NCBI GenBank assembly: GCA_946885845.1
Contig: CAMPHJ010000016.1
Span: 1-43,135 of the forward strand
DNA from: an uncultured Sphingobium sp.
Lineage (GTDB): Bacteria; Pseudomonadota; Alphaproteobacteria; Sphingomonadales; Sphingomonadaceae
Length of the DNA: 43,135 nt
Direction of reading: 5' to 3'
Both the position numbers and the translations under genes were made by a program. Under the pieces are notes generated by a model. The model saw only the letters and a program-made list of their open reading frames with translations, did no database searches and was not told the origin of the DNA. The number at the start of each line of letters is the position of its first letter. Positions within the stretch are counted from its first letter, which is position 1. Shown here piece after piece: positions 1 through 9,399 of this stretch.

Positions 1-2
1 CG

Positions 3-794
3 GAAGCGCTCGAAACATCCATGGTGGCAAGCGTCGCGGGCATGTTGGAAGGGGGACGGATCAGCCGTGCGCGACCGTTCCGCAACCCGCACCATAGCGC
101 GTCCATGGCGGCGCTGGTCGGCGGCGGCATTCGTGCCCGGCCCGGCGAAGTCAGCATGGCGCATCTGGGCGTCCTGTTCCTGGACGAACTGCCCGAGTTC
201 CAGCGTACCGTGCTCGATTCGTTGCGGCAGCCACTGGAAACGGGGGAGGTGACGGTCGCCCGCGCCAACGCACATGTGACCTTCCCCGCCCGGGTGCAGT
301 TGATCGCCGCAATGAACCCCTGCCGCTGCGGCCATCTGGGCGATCCGGCGCTGGCCTGTTCGCGCGCGCCGCGCTGTGCTGCGGATTATCAGGCGAAGGT
401 TTCGGGGCCGCTGCTGGACCGCATCGACCTGCATGTCGAAGTGCAGGCAGTGACGGCCGCCGACCTTGTCCTGCCGCCGCCAGCCGAAGGATCGGCCCAG
501 GTGGCGGAACGCGTCGCCCAGGCGCGAGGCAGGCAGACGCGCCGCTACGAAGGGACGACGGTTCGAACCAACGCGGAAGTCGATGGCGACCGGTTGGAAG
601 AGGTGGCCGGGCCCGATGAGGCGGGGCGAGAGCTGTTGGCGCAGGCTGCGGTCGCGATGAAATTGTCGGCGCGCGGCTACACCCGCGTGCTGCGGGTGGC
701 GCGGACCATCGCGGACCTTGCGGGGGCCGAGGGGGTAGGGCGGGTGCATGTCGCCGAAGCGCTCAGCTACAGGCGGCGGCCCCCGGTGAACTGA
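3..794 (+). CDS. comM: YifB/ComM family Mg-chelatase-like AAA+ ATPase (3' part)
   Basis: The reading frame is open from the left edge, so the start lies outside the window. About 263 residues remain, covering the C-terminal part of a roughly 500-residue family. Visible are the RPFRNPHHSAS segment, a Walker B-like LGVLFLDELPEF, the sensor region with NPCRCGHLG, and the RIDLHVEV stretch followed by the helical C-terminal (Mg_chelatase_C) domain ending in SYRRRP. In naturally transformable bacteria ComM is a hexameric helicase that promotes branch migration of incoming DNA; in other species its role is less clear. The gene converges on the M23 peptidase gene with only 12 bases between the stop codons. 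Family assignment is firm; the ComM role in this organism is an inference. Confidence 0.93.
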   Translation, partial: EALETSMVASVAGMLEGGRISRARPFRNPHHSASMAALVGGGIRARPGEVSMAHLGVLFLDELPEFQRTVLDSLRQPLETGEVTVARANAHVTFPARVQLIAAMNPCRCGHLGDPALACSRAPRCAADYQAKVSGPLLDRIDLHVEVQAVTAADLVLPPPAEGSAQVAERVAQARGRQTRRYEGTTVRTNAEVDGDRLEEVAGPDEAGRELLAQAAVAMKLSARGYTRVLRVARTIADLAGAEGVGRVHVAEALSYRRRPPVN

Positions 795-806
795 CCTGTC
801 GTTGGC

Positions 807-1970
807 TCAGCCACGGCCGCCAATGTCGGCCAGGCGCGCGCGGGCCATCTTTTGCACTTGCAATATATCGTCCCGCGCTTCGAGGAAGCGCCGAGGGTTG
901 ATCGCCTCCCCCTTCATCCGCACTTCGAAATGAAGGTGATCGCCCGTGGACCGACCGGTCGATCCCATCAGCGCGATCTTTTGCCCTGGCCGCACCTTCT
1001 GCCCGACCCGTGCGACAAAGCCGGACAGATGAGCGTAGCGCGTGGTCAGGCCGTTGCCATGCTCAATCTCCACCACATTGCCATAGCCGCTGCGCTGCCC
1101 GGCAAAGCTGACCCTGCCTGCTGCCGCGGCAAGGATCGGCTGGCCGCGGCTGCCGGGAAAATCTATGCCCGCGTGAAAGGCGGCCTTGCCGTTGAACGGG
1201 TCGCGGCGATAGCCATAGGAACTGGACTGCATCGGTGCGGTCGTCGGCCGCCCCGACGGGATGAACATCAGGCTGCTTTCCAGAAATTCCATCCGCGACA
1301 ATGCGTCCGCCAGCTTTTCAAATTCACCGGGCAGTTCGTCGCCCTGCCCATGCCAGGGCACGAAGGGGCCGCCCTGCGCCCGCTCAGCAGTGCGGGCCAG
1401 CGCATTGGGGTTGAGGCCGTAGCTGCGGATGGCGGCGGCGGTTTTTTCCGTCCGCTGCCGGACGGCTTGGGTCAGCCGAACCGCAAAATGCCGCTGGCGC
1501 GCGTCGATCTTCGCCAATGTCGCGGCTTCGGGCGACGCGCCTGTGCTAAGATCGGAGGATTGGGTCTGTTTCGCGGCGCCCGTGTCACGCTGAACAGCAT
1601 CTTCGCCGAAATGCGCGCGATACAAATCGTCGATGAAATCCTGCCGCTGCCGAAGGTCGCGCGCAAGGTCATCCATTGACTGGCGATAGCGGTCGACCCT
1701 ACCCGCCGCGCCCGCGACCGCCTGCTCCTTCGCCTCCAGCATCGCCCGTTCGCGCGACAGGTCGGCCCGGCCCGTCATGACCGACAAGGTGACGGCCAAC
1801 CAGGTGAGCGTCAGTCCCGCCAGCAGGGAGGCGGTGGTCAGCTGCGCGCGGGTAGAAAGGCGGATAGACTTTAGTTGTCCGGCGGAAAGAAGCGCAATCT
1901 CACGCTCCGGGCACCGGGCGATAATCCAGGCCCGAAGGGCGGCAGCCCCCCTCTTGAACTGATGCGACAA
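807..1970 (-). CDS. Membrane-anchored M23 (LytM-type) metallopeptidase
   Basis: The protein has 387 residues. A basic cytoplasmic N-terminus of about 43 residues precedes one membrane helix (about 44-65), then a long charged, probably coiled-coil periplasmic region (70-180). The C-terminal M23 domain carries the zinc and catalytic residues H266xxxD270 and H345-x-H347, with a further His at 314. All catalytic residues are present, so it is probably an active cell-wall endopeptidase rather than an EnvC-like activator. The start is a TTG at 1970, preceded by a GGGG run; no ATG gives the N-terminus in a better place. It lies downstream of the GGDEF-EAL gene on the same strand, with a 141-base gap. 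Substrate is unknown, but DD-endopeptidase activity on peptidoglycan is usual for the family. Confidence 0.9.
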   Translation of the reverse strand: MSHQFKRGAAALRAWIIARCPEREIALLSAGQLKSIRLSTRAQLTTASLLAGLTLTWLAVTLSVMTGRADLSRERAMLEAKEQAVAGAAGRVDRYRQSMDDLARDLRQRQDFIDDLYRAHFGEDAVQRDTGAAKQTQSSDLSTGASPEAATLAKIDARQRHFAVRLTQAVRQRTEKTAAAIRSYGLNPNALARTAERAQGGPFVPWHGQGDELPGEFEKLADALSRMEFLESSLMFIPSGRPTTAPMQSSSYGYRRDPFNGKAAFHAGIDFPGSRGQPILAAAAGRVSFAGQRSGYGNVVEIEHGNGLTTRYAHLSGFVARVGQKVRPGQKIALMGSTGRSTGDHLHFEVRMKGEAINPRRFLEARDDILQVQKMARARLADIGGRG

Positions 1971-2111
1971 CTTTTGACCCCATATGCTTTCGAAGACCAG
2001 GGGCCGCTAACAAAAGACAGGATCGGGAGCGAATCCGGGAGGGGCGAGTCGTGACGAAGCGAAATTCAAGCAGGCTGAAACGTTCCCGGCGTTGTTTCGT
2101 TCCAACAAAAA

Positions 2112-4406
2112 TCAGGCAATTTGCCCGGCGCTCGATTCGTTGTCGCTGCAGCCGAGCAGTGCGGGGATCATCGCTGCGGGCATAGCTGCGCCGAAGTGGA
2201 AGCCCTGGCCATAATGGCACCCACCGGCCTTCAGATAGTCGAGCTGATGCTCATTCTCGATCCCTTCGGCCACAGTGTGGATGCCAAGACTATAGGCCAG
2301 GTTGAGGACGGTTCGCACGATCGCCGCGTCGTCGGGGTCGGTTTCCAGATCACGGACAAAGCGCTGGTCGATCTTGATCACATCGATCGGGAACTGCTTG
2401 AGGTGCGAAAGCGACGCAAAGCCGGTGCCGAAATCGTCGAGAGCGATGGAAATCCCCTCCTGGCTCAACCGATGCAGGCTGCGTTCCACCACTTCGGCGT
2501 TGCGACCCAGGAAAACCGATTCCGTCACCTCCAACTCAATCCGTCCGGTCGGCACGCCTGCGGCCCGAATGTGGTCCAACAGGCGGTCGGGGAAGCTGCT
2601 GTCATGCAGTTCCACGCCGGGGACGTTGATCGCGATATGGCCAAAATCGATGCCCTGGTCCTGCCATCTGCGGCAGTCGCGAAGGACCTGCGAAACCATG
2701 CGTTCGGTGATGATGCGGCCCAGTTCCCAATGTTCGAACGCGGCGGCGATTTCCCCGGGCATGATGACCGATCCATCGGCGCGAACGCACCGAAGCAGCG
2801 CTTCGAAACCGATGATGCGCCCGGTCGTCAGGTCGACCTTGGGCTGATACCAGGGCTGGGGCGGGGCGTGGACCATGGCTTCACGCGCGCATTCCAGCAT
2901 GCGGGCTTCGCGCAGCCATCTTTCCAGCAGGCCAGGTTCGAACAGGCAGGCCCGGCCGCGCCCGGCATTCTTTGCTTCATAAAGCGCAATGTCAGCGTGC
3001 TTCATCAGGTCGGTTATGTGTTCGGCATGGTCGGGAAACAGCGCCGCCCCCATGCTGACGCGGCAATCCAGGTCGCGCGCTCCGTGCGTCAATGGTTGAT
3101 GCAACGACGACGTCATGCGGTCCAATATGCTGTGCAGGTCGGCTGCTGAATTCAGGCGGGTCAGCAGCACGGCGAATTCGTCGCCGCCCATCCGGGCGAT
3201 CAGGTCCCCTGGGCGGACCACCTGTTGCAGCCGTTGAGCCACCGCGCGCAGCACCGCGTCGCCCGCGTCATGCCCGGCGCTGTCATTGATCCGCTTGAAT
3301 TCATCAAGGTCGATCAGGACCACGGCGGCCTTGCCCGGGCTCCGGCTCTGGTCCATGGAACCTGCGACTTGAGCCAGCTTGGTCATGAAGTGCGACCGGT
3401 TGGCCAAGCCGGTCAGCGCATCCGTCATGGCCAGATGGGCCAGATGGCGTTCGGCTTCCTTGCGATGCGTAATGTCGACGATGCTGGAAAGAATGCAGTC
3501 TTCGCCGTCTATGACGATTGGTCGCGACGCCAGCAGAACATCGTGCGCGACCGATCCCCTGCTGAAAATGCGGCATTCATGATTGTCCACATCCTCTCCC
3601 GCGGCGATGTAATCGCGCAACGTCGTCAACATGGCCGACTTGTCGTGCAGCACATGCACGTCCGAAATATCGCTTCCCGTCCCGAACATGGCGGCGGCCG
3701 CGTCGTTGAAACGAATGACAGTGCCTTCCCGCGTGACCAGCAGAGGGATGGGTACGCTTCTGAACATCCGCTCAAGCGTTTCGCCGTTGGTGACGAGAGC
3801 CGCCTGCGCCGATCGGGCGACTCGGCTGGCAGTCCATTCCTGTCGCTGAAGCCGATTGGTGCGCGTGATCGCGATCCACATCGCGCAATGAAGTGTCAGG
3901 ACCCCGATGATCAGGCCCGGCGCGGTCGCCGAAAGCGGGGCGGGGCTGAGGTAACCGATCAGTAGGGCAATGCCGCAACCAATGCCGCCACCGAAATTCC
4001 CCCTGAAGCTGGTGGGCACGACCAGATAGAAAACGACGGGCAGCATCGCCAGGACGAACAGGGCAAGGTCGGTGCGGGACGTGACCAGGAATGCGACCCC
4101 CACCGCAACCACCGCTTGCCAGAAGAAGCAATAGCGCTCCACAGCTCTGAAGCTCGCCATCTTGCGGACCAGCATCAGGCAGGCGATCGAGCACAGGACA
4201 ATGACGGTTCGAGCAGGCACCGCCACCCAGAAATGGGGGGTTCCCGCGAAACGCCAGTCGCTCGCCAGAAACAGCGTATTCATTACGGCAGAGAAAAGGA
4301 ACAGCATCCGCGCATGGCGTCGCGATTCGGGCAGGCGCTCCTCCTGAAAAGCTCCCTCTCGTTCTGCGTTGATGAATTCGCCCGTAAGGCGGGAAATTTG
4401 CGTCAC
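2112..4406 (-). CDS. Membrane GGDEF-EAL protein with PAS domain (c-di-GMP turnover)
   Basis: The protein has 764 residues. The N-terminal 180 residues contain about six hydrophobic helices. A PAS-like sensor follows (about 210-320), then a GGDEF domain with intact GGDEF at 407-411 and an RxxD inhibitory site (R398, D401) exactly five residues upstream. The EAL domain has intact EAL at 535-537 and the DDFGTG loop. GGDEF domains make cyclic di-GMP from GTP and EAL domains hydrolyse it; both catalytic motifs are intact, so the protein may be bifunctional with product inhibition of the cyclase. The start is GTG at 4406 with GGGAA about seven bases upstream. It faces away from the str operon. The membrane ligand and the dominant activity cannot be told from sequence. 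Confidence 0.93.
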   Translation of the reverse strand: MTQISRLTGEFINAEREGAFQEERLPESRRHARMLFLFSAVMNTLFLASDWRFAGTPHFWVAVPARTVIVLCSIACLMLVRKMASFRAVERYCFFWQAVVAVGVAFLVTSRTDLALFVLAMLPVVFYLVVPTSFRGNFGGGIGCGIALLIGYLSPAPLSATAPGLIIGVLTLHCAMWIAITRTNRLQRQEWTASRVARSAQAALVTNGETLERMFRSVPIPLLVTREGTVIRFNDAAAAMFGTGSDISDVHVLHDKSAMLTTLRDYIAAGEDVDNHECRIFSRGSVAHDVLLASRPIVIDGEDCILSSIVDITHRKEAERHLAHLAMTDALTGLANRSHFMTKLAQVAGSMDQSRSPGKAAVVLIDLDEFKRINDSAGHDAGDAVLRAVAQRLQQVVRPGDLIARMGGDEFAVLLTRLNSAADLHSILDRMTSSLHQPLTHGARDLDCRVSMGAALFPDHAEHITDLMKHADIALYEAKNAGRGRACLFEPGLLERWLREARMLECAREAMVHAPPQPWYQPKVDLTTGRIIGFEALLRCVRADGSVIMPGEIAAAFEHWELGRIITERMVSQVLRDCRRWQDQGIDFGHIAINVPGVELHDSSFPDRLLDHIRAAGVPTGRIELEVTESVFLGRNAEVVERSLHRLSQEGISIALDDFGTGFASLSHLKQFPIDVIKIDQRFVRDLETDPDDAAIVRTVLNLAYSLGIHTVAEGIENEHQLDYLKAGGCHYGQGFHFGAAMPAAMIPALLGCSDNESSAGQIA

Positions 4407-4765
4407 GTCTGTTCCCAGCCAGCGACCATTGGTGAACGCCAGGCAAACCAGTTACTTTATGACTTCTTATCAATCCCCTAATTTCGCGTTCGCGCGCCTG
4501 CTTCGATGATCCATCTGCTTTCCTTGACCATGTTGAATGGCCCGGCTATAGGCGCGCCTGCCCGGCGGCCTGCGGTTGCAAAGATTCGTCTTTCCCAGTC
4601 GACGTCATGCGGGGTGAATACAGAGCTGAACATTGTCGACTGCTCTTGCGGCTCCAGGGGGCTTATGCCCGCCCGGGGCTTTTGCCGTTTGGGTGCTGGC
4701 GCGCTCAGGCGGCAGGGAAAGCGGGAATGCAGGCGATAAAGTAACTGAAAAAGGTGAAGGGCTTC
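4407..4765. promoter_or_regulatory. Intergenic region upstream of rpsL with long 5' leader
   Basis: This 359-base gap separates the leftward GGDEF-EAL gene from rpsL. It contains the str-operon promoter (separate entry) and then about 205 bases of apparent untranslated leader. In the leader, AGTCGAC (4597-4603) can pair with GTCGACT (4635-4641), and a GC-rich stretch at about 4655-4685 can fold into small hairpins followed by TTTT. No convincing open reading frame was found; in-frame extensions of rpsL upstream of 4766 use only a GTG at 4754 and do not match the family. Confidence 0.6.
4524..4552 (+). promoter_or_regulatory. Predicted sigma-70-type promoter of the str operon
   Basis: TTGACC at 4524-4529 is separated by exactly 17 bases from TATAGG at 4547-4552. 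This is the best -35/-10 pair seen in the window and lies about 215 bases upstream of rpsL, the first gene of the translation cluster. It matches the form expected for housekeeping promoters in alphaproteobacteria. The transcription start would be near 4559. Confidence 0.65.
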
Positions 4766-5137
4766 ATGCCAACGATCAACCAGCTGGTCCGCAAGGGCCG
4801 CGAACTGCAGAAGACCAAGTCCAAGGTCCCTGCAATGGAAGCGAACCCGCAAAAGCGCGGCGTTTGCACCCGTGTTTACACGACGACCCCGAAAAAGCCG
4901 AACTCGGCTCTCCGCAAGGTCGCGAAGGTGCGTCTGGTCAACCAGCGCGAAGTCATCACCTATATTCCGGGTGAAGGCCACAACCTTCAGGAGCACAGCG
5001 TTGTGCTGATCCGTGGCGGCCGCGTACGCGATCTTCCCGGTGTGCGCTACCACGTGCTGCGCGGCGTTCTGGATACCCAGGGCGTCAAGGACCGTAAGCA
5101 GAGCCGTTCGAAGTACGGCGCGAAGCGTCCGAAGTAA
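4766..5137 (+). CDS. rpsL: 30S ribosomal protein S12 (uS12)
   Basis: The protein has 123 residues, the normal length. It begins [12 protein letters not shown] and contains the decoding-centre loops [18 protein letters not shown] and the [10 protein letters not shown] segment, ending KRPK. Lys43 in the TPKKPN motif, where streptomycin-resistance changes usually fall, is the wild-type residue. The ATG at 4766 is chosen over the in-frame GTG at 4754 because the family starts MPTI and AAGG lies six bases upstream. S12 sits at the decoding site of the small subunit. It is the first gene of the str operon; rpsG follows after 13 bases. Confidence 0.98.
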   Translation: MPTINQLVRKGRELQKTKSKVPAMEANPQKRGVCTRVYTTTPKKPNSALRKVAKVRLVNQREVITYIPGEGHNLQEHSVVLIRGGRVRDLPGVRYHVLRGVLDTQGVKDRKQSRSKYGAKRPK

Positions 5138-5150
5138 GGGAGACTAGAAT

Positions 5151-5621
5151 ATGTCACGTCGTCGTCGCCCAGAAAAGCGCGTTATCCTGCCCGATCCCAA
5201 GTTCGGTGATATCGTGCTGTCCAAATTCATGAACAGCATCATGCAGGACGGCAAGAAAGCCGTCGCCGAGTCCATCGTGTACGGTGCTCTCGACACTGTC
5301 GAAGCGAAGTCCAAGAAGGACCCGATCGGCATGTTCCATGACGCGCTGAACAATGTGAAGCCCGGCATCGAAGTCCGCAGCCGCCGTGTCGGCGGTGCGA
5401 CCTACCAGGTCCCCGTCGAAGTGCGCCCCGAGCGCGCCCAGGCGCTGGCGATCCGTTGGCTGATCACGGCTTCGCGCAACCGCAGCGAAACCACCATGGC
5501 CGCCCGTCTGTCGGGTGAACTGCTGGACGCCGCCAACAACCGCGGCAATGCCGTCAAGAAGCGCGAAGACACGCACCGCATGGCGGAAGCGAACCGCGCC
5601 TTCTCGCACTACCGCTGGTAA
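5151..5621 (+). CDS. rpsG: 30S ribosomal protein S7 (uS7)
   Basis: The protein has 156 residues, as in most bacteria. It starts [10 protein letters not shown] and contains the conserved [20 protein letters not shown] stretch and the C-terminal [15 protein letters not shown]7 nucleates the head of the 30S subunit by binding the 3' domain of 16S rRNA, and in enteric bacteria it also represses the str operon. A GGGAG ribosome-binding site lies eight bases before the ATG. The gene is followed by a 155-base gap with two strong hairpins before fusA. Confidence 0.98.
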   Translation: MSRRRRPEKRVILPDPKFGDIVLSKFMNSIMQDGKKAVAESIVYGALDTVEAKSKKDPIGMFHDALNNVKPGIEVRSRRVGGATYQVPVEVRPERAQALAIRWLITASRNRSETTMAARLSGELLDAANNRGNAVKKREDTHRMAEANRAFSHYRW

Positions 5622-5623
5622 GC

Positions 5624-5653
5624 ATGAAGCGGGCGCTCGCGTGCCCGCTTCAT
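5624..5653 (+). terminator. Perfect hairpin after rpsG (attenuator or processing site)
   Basis: ATGAAGCGGGC (5624-5634) pairs perfectly with GCCCGCTTCAT (5643-5653) across an eight-base loop. It begins three bases after the rpsG stop codon. The downstream sequence has T-rich stretches (ATTTCT, GGTTTTTG) but no long uninterrupted U tract, so partial termination or mRNA-end protection is as likely as full termination. Confidence 0.5.
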
Positions 5654-5676
5654 CATTTCTGGTTTTTGAATATCGG

Positions 5677-5710
5677 TCCGTTCGCCGTGGGGCTACCCAT
5701 GGCGAACGGA
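5677..5710 (+). promoter_or_regulatory. 15-pair hairpin in rpsG-fusA gap
   Basis: TCCGTTCGCC (5677-5686) pairs with GGCGAACGGA (5701-5710), and the stem continues inward through one G-T pair and TGGG/CCCA to a GCTA tetraloop, giving about 15 stacked pairs. It lies 66 bases before fusA and is followed by TTGGTTTAGG. Together with the preceding hairpin it suggests differential expression of fusA relative to rpsL-rpsG. Confidence 0.5.
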
Positions 5711-5776
5711 TTGGTTTAGGGGCCAGCCGCAAGACTCTTTCACTCACCGCCGGCGCACCGGCAACGGAGAAGCATC

Positions 5777-7870
5777 ATGGCCCGCAGCCATCCGCTCGAA
5801 CGCTATCGCAATTTCGGTATCATGGCGCATATCGACGCCGGCAAGACCACGACGACCGAGCGTATCCTTTATTACACCGGCAAGTCCTACAAGATCGGCG
5901 AAGTCCATGACGGCGCCGCCACCATGGACTGGATGGAGCAGGAGCAGGAGCGTGGCATCACCATCACGTCGGCTGCGACGACCTGCGTGTGGAAGGCGGA
6001 AGAGGGCAAGGGCCCCGAGCATCGCCTGAACATCATCGACACCCCCGGTCACGTCGACTTCACCATTGAAGTCGAACGTTCGCTGCGCGTGCTCGACGGC
6101 GCGGTTGCCGCGTTCGACGGTGTTGCGGGCGTTGAGCCGCAGTCGGAAACCGTGTGGCGCCAGGCGGACAAGTACAAGGTTCCGCGGATGTGCTTCATCA
6201 ACAAGCTCGACCGCACCGGCGCCAATTTCTATTATTGCGTGCAGACGATCATCGACCGTCTGGGCGCCACCCCTGCCGTCCTGTATCTGCCCATCGGTGC
6301 GGAAGCGGACTTCAAGGGGTTGGTCGATCTGGTCGAGAACCGCGCCATCATCTGGAAGGATGAAAATCTGGGCGCCGAGTTCACCTATGAAGAAATCCCC
6401 GCCGACATGGCCGACAAGGCCGCTGAATATCGCGAAAAGCTGATCGAGCTTGCCGTCGAACAGGACGACGAGGCGATGGAGGCCTATCTCGAAGGCAATA
6501 TGCCCGACACCGCGACGCTCAAGAAGCTGATCCGCAAAGGTACGCTGGGCCAGGCTTTCGTGCCGGTGCTGTGCGGTTCGGCGTTCAAGAACAAGGGCGT
6601 GCAGCCGCTGCTCGATGCGGTCGTCGACTATCTGCCTTCGCCTCTCGACATTGAGGACGTTCAGGGCATCAACCCCGACAATGACCAGCCCGACAGCCGT
6701 GCGACGTCGGACGATGCGCCCTTCTCCGGTCTGGCGTTCAAGATCATGAACGACCCGTTTGTCGGCTCGCTGACCTTCCTGCGCGTATATTCGGGCACCC
6801 TGACCAAGGGCACCTATCTAAACTCGGTCAAGGACAAGAAGGAAAAGATCGGTCGTATGCTCCTCATGCATGCGAACTCGCGTGAGGATATCGATGCCGC
6901 TTATGCAGGCGACATCGTCGCGCTGGCGGGCATGAAGGAAACCACCACTGGCGATACGCTGTGCGCCGAGCGCCAGCCGATCATCCTGGAGCGGATGGAA
7001 TTCCCTGAGCCGGTCATCGAACTGTCGGTCGAACCCAAGACAAAGGCTGACCAGGAAAAGATGGGCGTCGCGCTCAACCGCCTGGCTGCCGAGGATCCGT
7101 CCTTCCGTGTGTCGACCGATCACGAATCGGGCCAGACCATCATCAAGGGCATGGGTGAACTTCACCTCGAAATCCTTGTCGACCGCATGAAGCGCGAGTT
7201 CAAGGTCGAGGCGAATGTTGGCGCGCCGCAGGTGGCCTATCGCGAATATCTCGCCAAGCCCGTGGACGTCGATTACACGCACAAGAAGCAGTCGGGCGGC
7301 ACCGGCCAGTTCGGCCGCATCAAGGTGAAGATCACGCCCGGCGAGCGTGGCTCCGGCTTCGTCTTCAAGGACGAAATCAAGGGCGGCAATATTCCCAAGG
7401 AATATATCCCGGCGATCGAAAAGGGCATGCGCGAAACGGCCGCGACCGGTTCGCTCATCGGCTTCCCGATCATCGACTTCGAGATCCTGCTGTATGACGG
7501 CGCGTATCACGATGTCGACTCGTCCGCGCTGGCCTTTGAAATCACGGGCCGCGCTGCGATGCGTGAAGCGGCCCAGAAGGCGGGCATCAAGCTGCTTGAG
7601 CCGGTCATGAAGGTGGAAGTCGTTACCCCGGAAGAATATCTGGGTGACGTCATCGGCGACATGAACAGCCGCCGCGGCCAGATCCAGGGCACCGATACGC
7701 GCGGCAACGCGCAGGTGGTCGAGGCGATGGTCCCGCTGGCCAACATGTTCGGCTATGTCAATTCGCTGCGGTCCTTCACTCAGGGTCGTGCGAACTACTC
7801 GATGACCTTCTCGCACTATGACGAAGTGCCGCAGAATGTGGCGGACGAAGTCAAGGCGAAGATGGCCTGA
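5777..7870 (+). CDS. fusA: Elongation factor G
   Basis: The protein has 697 residues, normal for bacterial EF-G. The G domain carries the P-loop [12 protein letters not shown] (about 17-28), the switch [10 protein letters not shown] and the NKLD specificity motif. Domains II to V follow, including the domain IV loop region and C-terminal [13 protein letters not shown] uses GTP to move tRNAs and mRNA through the ribosome and also helps recycle ribosomes. GGAG eight bases before the ATG supports this start. It is the third gene of the str operon, set apart from rpsG by a hairpin-rich 155-base gap and from tuf by 136 bases. Confidence 0.98.
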   Translation: MARSHPLERYRNFGIMAHIDAGKTTTTERILYYTGKSYKIGEVHDGAATMDWMEQEQERGITITSAATTCVWKAEEGKGPEHRLNIIDTPGHVDFTIEVERSLRVLDGAVAAFDGVAGVEPQSETVWRQADKYKVPRMCFINKLDRTGANFYYCVQTIIDRLGATPAVLYLPIGAEADFKGLVDLVENRAIIWKDENLGAEFTYEEIPADMADKAAEYREKLIELAVEQDDEAMEAYLEGNMPDTATLKKLIRKGTLGQAFVPVLCGSAFKNKGVQPLLDAVVDYLPSPLDIEDVQGINPDNDQPDSRATSDDAPFSGLAFKIMNDPFVGSLTFLRVYSGTLTKGTYLNSVKDKKEKIGRMLLMHANSREDIDAAYAGDIVALAGMKETTTGDTLCAERQPIILERMEFPEPVIELSVEPKTKADQEKMGVALNRLAAEDPSFRVSTDHESGQTIIKGMGELHLEILVDRMKREFKVEANVGAPQVAYREYLAKPVDVDYTHKKQSGGTGQFGRIKVKITPGERGSGFVFKDEIKGGNIPKEYIPAIEKGMRETAATGSLIGFPIIDFEILLYDGAYHDVDSSALAFEITGRAAMREAAQKAGIKLLEPVMKVEVVTPEEYLGDVIGDMNSRRGQIQGTDTRGNAQVVEAMVPLANMFGYVNSLRSFTQGRANYSMTFSHYDEVPQNVADEVKAKMA

Positions 7871-7881
7871 TGATTTTCCTG

Positions 7882-7908
7882 AACCGGGCCGTGCGAGCGG
7901 CTCGGTTT
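7882..7908 (+). terminator. Hairpin after fusA (weak terminator-like)
   Basis: AACCGGGCCG (7882-7891) pairs with CGGCTCGGTT (7898-7907) with one G-U pair and a six-base loop, twelve bases after the fusA stop. Only a short TTTGG follows, so strong termination is doubtful. It may adjust the ratio of fusA to tuf mRNA. Confidence 0.4.
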
Positions 7909-8006
7909 GGGCTGGTATTTAGTGAATTTGCTGCTATGGACGCGCCTTCGCGCGGCGCGGCCGAGCGGTCAGACCCAAGCTGATTTTGATTAGAAGGTAG
8001 GATAAA

Positions 8007-9197
8007 ATGGCTAAGGCTAAGTTTGAGCGGAACAAGCCGCACTGCAACATTGGCACCATCGGTCACGTCGACCATGGCAAGACCTCGCTGACCGCAGCGA
8101 TCACCAAGGTGCTGGCCGAAACCGGCGGCGCAACCTTCGTTGACTATGCCAACATCGACAAGGCTCCCGAAGAGCGCGAGCGCGGCATCACCATTTCGAC
8201 GGCCCACGTCGAATATGAAACCGAAGCCCGCCACTACGCGCACGTCGACTGCCCGGGTCACGCTGACTACGTCAAGAACATGATCACCGGTGCCGCCCAG
8301 ATGGACGGCGCGATCCTGGTCGTGTCCGCCACCGACGGCCCGATGCCGCAGACCCGCGAGCACATCCTGCTCGCCAAGCAGGTCGGCGTTCCCCAGCTCG
8401 TTGTGTTCATGAACAAGGTCGATCTGGTCGACGATCCAGAAATCTTGGAACTGGTCGAACTGGAAATCCGTGAACTGCTGTCGTCCTACGACTTCGACGG
8501 CGACAACATCCCCGTCATTCCGGGTTCGGCCGTGAAGGCTCTGGACGGTTCCAACGACGAAATCGGCCGCGAAGCCGTTCTGAAGCTGATGGCGGCTGTC
8601 GACAGCTTCATCCCGCAGCCTGAGCGTCCGATCGACAAGCCCTTCCTGATGCCGATCGAAGACGTGTTCTCGATTTCGGGTCGTGGTACGGTTGTGACCG
8701 GTCGCGTCGAAACCGGCATCGTCAAGGTTGGCGAAGAAGTCGAAATCGTCGGCATCAAGGACACCCGCAAGACCACCGTCACGGGCGTGGAAATGTTCCG
8801 CAAGCTGCTCGACGAAGGTCGTGCAGGCGACAATATCGGCGCGCTGGTTCGTGGCGTTGGTCGTGAAGACGTGGAGCGTGGCCAGGTTCTGGCAAAGCCC
8901 GGTTCGGTTACGCCGCACACCGAGTTCGACGCCGAAGTGTACGTGCTGTCGAAGGAAGAAGGCGGCCGCCACACGCCGTTCTTTGCGAACTATCGTCCGC
9001 AGTTCTACTTCCGCACGACCGACGTCACTGGCGAAGTTGTTCTGCCTGAAGGCACCGAGATGGTCATGCCCGGCGACAATGTTAAGCTGAACATCAAGCT
9101 CATCGCGCCGATCGCGATGGACTCGGGTCTGCGTTTCGCTATCCGCGAAGGTGGCCGGACCGTCGGCGCAGGGGTTGTCGGTACGATCTCGAAGTAA
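8007..9197 (+). CDS. tuf: Elongation factor Tu
   Basis: The protein has 396 residues. The G domain holds GHVDHGKTS (about 19-27), the effector loop [19 protein letters not shown] and NKVD; domains 2 and 3 follow to the end at [10 protein letters not shown]-Tu with GTP delivers aminoacyl-tRNA to the ribosomal A site. A strong AAGGTAGGA ribosome-binding region precedes the ATG. Codon choice is visibly restricted (AAG, GAA, CTG, GGC/GGT), as expected for one of the most abundant proteins. Many proteobacteria have two tuf genes; only this one is in the window. Confidence 0.98.
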   Translation: MAKAKFERNKPHCNIGTIGHVDHGKTSLTAAITKVLAETGGATFVDYANIDKAPEERERGITISTAHVEYETEARHYAHVDCPGHADYVKNMITGAAQMDGAILVVSATDGPMPQTREHILLAKQVGVPQLVVFMNKVDLVDDPEILELVELEIRELLSSYDFDGDNIPVIPGSAVKALDGSNDEIGREAVLKLMAAVDSFIPQPERPIDKPFLMPIEDVFSISGRGTVVTGRVETGIVKVGEEVEIVGIKDTRKTTVTGVEMFRKLLDEGRAGDNIGALVRGVGREDVERGQVLAKPGSVTPHTEFDAEVYVLSKEEGGRHTPFFANYRPQFYFRTTDVTGEVVLPEGTEMVMPGDNVKLNIKLIAPIAMDSGLRFAIREGGRTVGAGVVGTISK

Positions 9198-9208
9198 TAT
9201 AGGACCGC

Positions 9209-9238
9209 AGCGGCGCGAATCGCCTGATTCGCGCCGCT
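9209..9238 (+). terminator. Strong hairpin after tuf
   Basis: AGCGGCGCGAATC (9209-9221) pairs perfectly with GATTCGCGCCGCT (9226-9238) over the four-base loop GCCT. It starts 12 bases after the tuf stop codon and is followed by CGGAATTTCTG. Position and strength fit a terminator marking the str/S10 boundary, although the U tract is short. Confidence 0.6.
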
Positions 9239-9249
9239 CGGAATTTCTG

Positions 9250-9399
9250 CCGCCCCGGATCGCCTTTCTCCGGCTCTTGCTGAGCTAGAAGGGTCAGGAC
9301 GGGGCGGTATATTTTTGAATTGCGGTATTTTCCGACAAGTCAGCTCGAACTGACGGGAAATGCTCTGGTTTTTGGCTCTTTCGCATCGGTACAGGAACA
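9250..9399 (+). promoter_or_regulatory. S10-operon leader region
   Basis: The region between the tuf hairpin and rpsJ contains two possible structures. CCGCCCCG (9250-9257) can pair with CGGGGCGG (9300-9307), followed by TATATTTTTG. Then TTTTCC (9328-9333) pairs with GGGAAA (9355-9360) around an inner GTCAG/CTGAC stem (9339-9343, 9350-9354), followed by TGCTCTGGTTTTTGG. A hairpin before a U-rich run in the S10 leader is reminiscent of the L4-controlled attenuator of enteric bacteria, but I see no sequence similarity that proves it. No confident promoter was found here. Confidence 0.4.

Noticed and set aside
2121..3149. 342-codon plus-strand open frame inside the GGDEF-EAL gene
   Set aside because: It is antisense to a gene with intact catalytic motifs; long shadow frames are expected in GC-rich DNA, and the product has no recognisable domain.
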